DNA from: Mesorhizobium sp. B2-4-3
GTDB lineage: Bacteria; Pseudomonadota; Alphaproteobacteria; Rhizobiales; Rhizobiaceae
DNA length: 64,000 nucleotides
Reading direction: 5' to 3'
Assembly: GCF_006442815.1 (NCBI RefSeq)
Contig: NZ_VFVL01000030.1
Location: 1-64,000 of the forward strand
Below the pieces are notes generated by a model. The model saw nothing but the letters and a program-made list of their open reading frames with translations, had not been told where the DNA came from and did not search any database. The position numbers were made by a program, and so were the translations under genes. Of this stretch, positions 62,283 to 64,000 are shown in pieces. Position 1 is the first letter of the stretch, and each line of letters opens with the position of its first letter.

Positions 62283-62358
62283 GCTTGGCTTGCGGGCAAG
62301 GCCCGCGGGCTTGGCGTGCGGGCAAGGCCCGCGGGCTTGGCGAGCGGCAAGGCCCGCC
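62283..62358. repeat. Three tandem 26-bp units, each a small palindrome
   Basis: Units at 62283-62308, 62309-62334 and 62335-62358 share gcttggc then tgcgggcaaggcccgcgg, with the short palindrome gcgggc-aag-gcccgc in units 1 and 2. They lie between yggT and tRNA-Ala. Confidence 0.85.
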
Positions 62359-62437
62359 AGTCAGCGTGCTCGTCGCCTGCCGGTCTTTCGCCTTGACATG
62401 AAACGGCCGCGACCGATACAAGCCCATCCGCTGGAAC

Positions 62438-62513
62438 GGGGCTGTAGCTCAGCTGGGAGAGCGCATCGTTCGCAATGATGAGGTCAGGGGTTCGATCCCC
62501 CTCAGCTCCACCA
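62438..62513 (+). tRNA. tRNA-Ala (CGC anticodon)
   Basis: A full cloverleaf fits: acceptor ggggctg/cagctcc (with one G-U), D-arm gctcagctgggagagc, anticodon stem catcg/tgatg with loop ttcgcaa (anticodon cgc at its centre), variable aggtc, T-arm agggg-ttcgatc-cccct, and an encoded CCA end. It decodes GCG. Confidence 0.97.
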
Positions 62514-62691
62514 GCCGGCACACGCATGCGCCTCTCGTCGGCGGTTGCCTTCTTCGCTCAGCATTTTGTGACCGCCGGATTTCGGGCCGCGTGCTTGGAA
62601 CCAATGGCGGGGCAAGACGGTTCAGCTATAGTTTTGCAGCTGATGTGCCCGGCCGGCTGGGTAAGCGGCGATGCTCGAGGAGTTTCCCACC

Positions 62692-63135
62692 ATGAAGATT
62701 TCGTCCAGGTTCCGTTCCGTCGCGGTCGCGGCAATCGCCGCCGCGGGCGTCAGCATTGCCAGCGCCGCGCATGCCGACAGCGGCACGATCCGCTTCTCCG
62801 TCTACAAGGCCGCCTTCTTCATCGGCGGCTCCGGCGGCGAAGGCACGCTGACCTTCCATGGCAAACGCTATCCGATCTCGATCGGCGGCGTCTCGGGCGG
62901 CTTGGCCTTCGGGGCCTCCAAGACCTATTTCCAGGGCAGGGTGCGCCATATCCGGCGCGCCAGCGACGTAACGGGCGTCTACGGCGCGGCGGGCGGCGGC
63001 GGCGCGCTCGGCAGAGGCGCCCAGGTGATCGTCATGACCAACGACAAGGGCGCCCAGCTGGAGCTTGCCGGCAGGCAAGTCGGCCTGCAGGTCAACGCGG
63101 ATCTCAGCGGCATGAGCATCGCGCTGAAGAGGTAG
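62692..63135 (+). CDS. Small secreted protein, possibly SYLF/DUF1134-like
   Basis: A 147-residue protein starting at ATG 62692 (MKISSRFRSVAVAAIAAAGV) with a signal peptide ending in AHA. The mature part is Gly-rich and beta-rich: GTIRFSVYKAAFFIGGSGGE, SIGGVSGGLAFGASKTYF, and LELAGRQVGLQVNADLSGM. It resembles the lipid-binding SYLF/DUF1134 group only loosely. It follows tRNA-Ala after 178 bp. Function unknown. Confidence 0.72.
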   Translation: MKISSRFRSVAVAAIAAAGVSIASAAHADSGTIRFSVYKAAFFIGGSGGEGTLTFHGKRYPISIGGVSGGLAFGASKTYFQGRVRHIRRASDVTGVYGAAGGGGALGRGAQVIVMTNDKGAQLELAGRQVGLQVNADLSGMSIALKR

Positions 63136-63271
63136 GAGCCGCAACTTCCCGCTCTTCGTGGACAGGCCGGCAAAGGCGCCGTCTGGGCGCCGAAAGCCGG
63201 CCGCTGGAGGCCATGAGGCGCGCAAGCAGGCTGCTTGGCACGCGAAGGGGGCGGTCTCGGCCTCAGGGGCC

Positions 63272-63607
63272 TCAGTCGTCCGAATTATCCCAATTGTCTT
63301 CGTCCGGCGGCGGGTAGTCGGGAATGACCCGGATAATCGGCCGCGGACGCTGATAGCGCCAGTAATACTCGTCCGGCGGCTGAGGTTCATAGGTGCGGTA
63401 GGCAGGCCGGTCGTAGTTGCGGCGCTTCCAGTATTTGTGCTTCTTGTGCGGTCGCACGCAGTAGCCGTCCTCGGTCAGATAAGCGCATGTGACATGCGCC
63501 TCCTGCACCAGGCCGTTTCCGGCCGGCATGCCAATCATCGGCGCCGCGTGGACCACTGGCATCACCGCCAGCATGGTCCCGGCAAAGGCAAGAACAGATA
63601 ATTTCAT
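63272..63607 (-). CDS. Small secreted Tyr/Pro/Asp-rich protein
   Basis: A 111-residue protein starting at ATG 63607, with ggagagg upstream. A signal peptide (LAFAGTMLAVMPVVHA) is followed by a basic middle with one Cys pair (VTCAYLTEDGYCV), RPHKKHKYWKRRNYDRPAYR and a Pro/Asp tail (YPPPDEDNWDNSDD). No family recognised; similar low-complexity periplasmic proteins are common in rhizobia. Confidence 0.75.
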   Translation of the reverse strand: MKLSVLAFAGTMLAVMPVVHAAPMIGMPAGNGLVQEAHVTCAYLTEDGYCVRPHKKHKYWKRRNYDRPAYRTYEPQPPDEYYWRYQRPRPIIRVIPDYPPPDEDNWDNSDD

Positions 63608-64000
63608 CGGCCTCTCCAATCTCTGCAGATCAAGGCCGGAAGAACGTCCTGATTTGGGGAGATTTGCGGCAGCCGAGATCACTTTGATTTTCGGCCGCAC
63701 ATATGAGCGTCAGATGATGTATCGAGCGGGCATGCCCGGAGCCGCCTTCTGGCTTTAAGTCGAGAGCGACCTGTGCCCCTCGAACCGAGCGCACCCATCG
63801 CGCTGGTGGCACTTGCACGGGGATTTTGACCGGTCGGCTCTGTTTGCGGTGGCAGGCGGCATGCGTTGGAGATTGGCCGAAACGCCCATCGCGATCGTCA
63901 TTCTAGGGCGGAGCAGGAGCGAAGCGACGCGGCGCAGACCATAGAATGACGACGTCCGGGCGGCTTCAACCAATCCCCGGCGTTTGCGCTGATTTCACGG
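63608..64000. repeat. G module, collapsed B element, H module; nothing else seen
   Basis: G module 63806-63895 (tggcacttgcacggggattt, tgaccggtcggctctgtttg, cattggccgaaacgcccatc in near-identical form to 43.23-43.32 kb). Collapsed B element 63896-63951 (cgtcattctagggcggagca...accatagaatgacg; the central part of both arms is missing). H module from 63955 (ggcttcaaccaatccccggc), then tttcacgg, possibly the start of an A repeat. No gene from 63608 to the window end. Confidence 0.82.

Noticed and set aside
62283-62358. Tandem 26-mers as a CRISPR array
   Set aside because: Units directly abut, only three, no spacers and no cas genes in the window.

Overview
The window looks like chromosomal DNA of a high-GC alphaproteobacterium of the Rhizobiales, most probably Mesorhizobium or a close relative. 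The case rests on a CenR/OtpR-type regulator beside a cyclic-nucleotide-binding protein, a hemC-hemD-mic60-hemY block, a MucR regulator with the C-x2-D zinc-finger variant described from Mesorhizobium loti, and several families of palindromic intergenic repeats of the kind that fill rhizobial genomes. No plasmid, phage or classical IS genes were seen. The genus is an inference.

Layout. 0.1-13.98 kb is mostly housekeeping: cNMP-binding protein and CenR, an L,D-transpeptidase, a LysR gene, an EVE/methyltransferase pair, YciI, gpsA-tsaD, then the divergent hemC-hemD-mic60-hemY-terB run and a glutamine amidotransferase. 14.0-21.9 kb is an unusual catabolic or modification cluster around a LysR regulator: an M19-dipeptidase-like protein lacking key metal ligands and a ketoglutarate-semialdehyde-dehydrogenase-like ALDH on one side; an Ldh-family reductase, a 551-residue protein of unknown family, a DUF3726 protein and a SABATH-type (plant-like) carboxyl methyltransferase on the other. 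22.0-26.6 kb looks acquired: small orphan genes, a decayed amidotransferase fragment and a 1262-residue protein with a PD-(D/E)XK-like N-terminus (possible defence gene). 26.7-32.5 kb holds an MFS exporter, a GluR0-like ligand-gated channel, a repeat lipoprotein, a secreted protein whose signal peptide is built from an intergenic repeat, an aminotransferase and MucR. 32.7-38.2 kb is a carbon cluster (GH15 glucoamylase, gnd, zwf, ROK kinase), followed by a CUT2 sugar importer (38.4-42.9 kb). 43-53 kb holds ppa, GNAT, a LemA/TPM operon, pdxY-DUF429, carbonic anhydrase and an M3 peptidase, separated by repeats. 53-61.4 kb is a divergent CUT1 sugar transporter regulon with an M81 peptidase, SDR dehydrogenase, UgpC-like ATPase and an RpiR regulator. 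The end carries DUF167, YggT, tRNA-Ala(CGC) and two small secreted proteins.

The most notable structure is the repeat population. One family (called B here) is a long inverted repeat. Two copies have a short closed centre; a third carries a frameshifted GIY-YIG endonuclease gene exactly where the centre should be, suggesting that the common short elements are MITE-like relatives of a GIY-YIG-carrying element. Repeats also supply coding sequence: a signal peptide (30.2 kb), a start region (46.3 kb), a C-terminal tail (53.6 kb) and two convergent stop codons (2.2 kb). Repeat names A to H are local labels for this window only.
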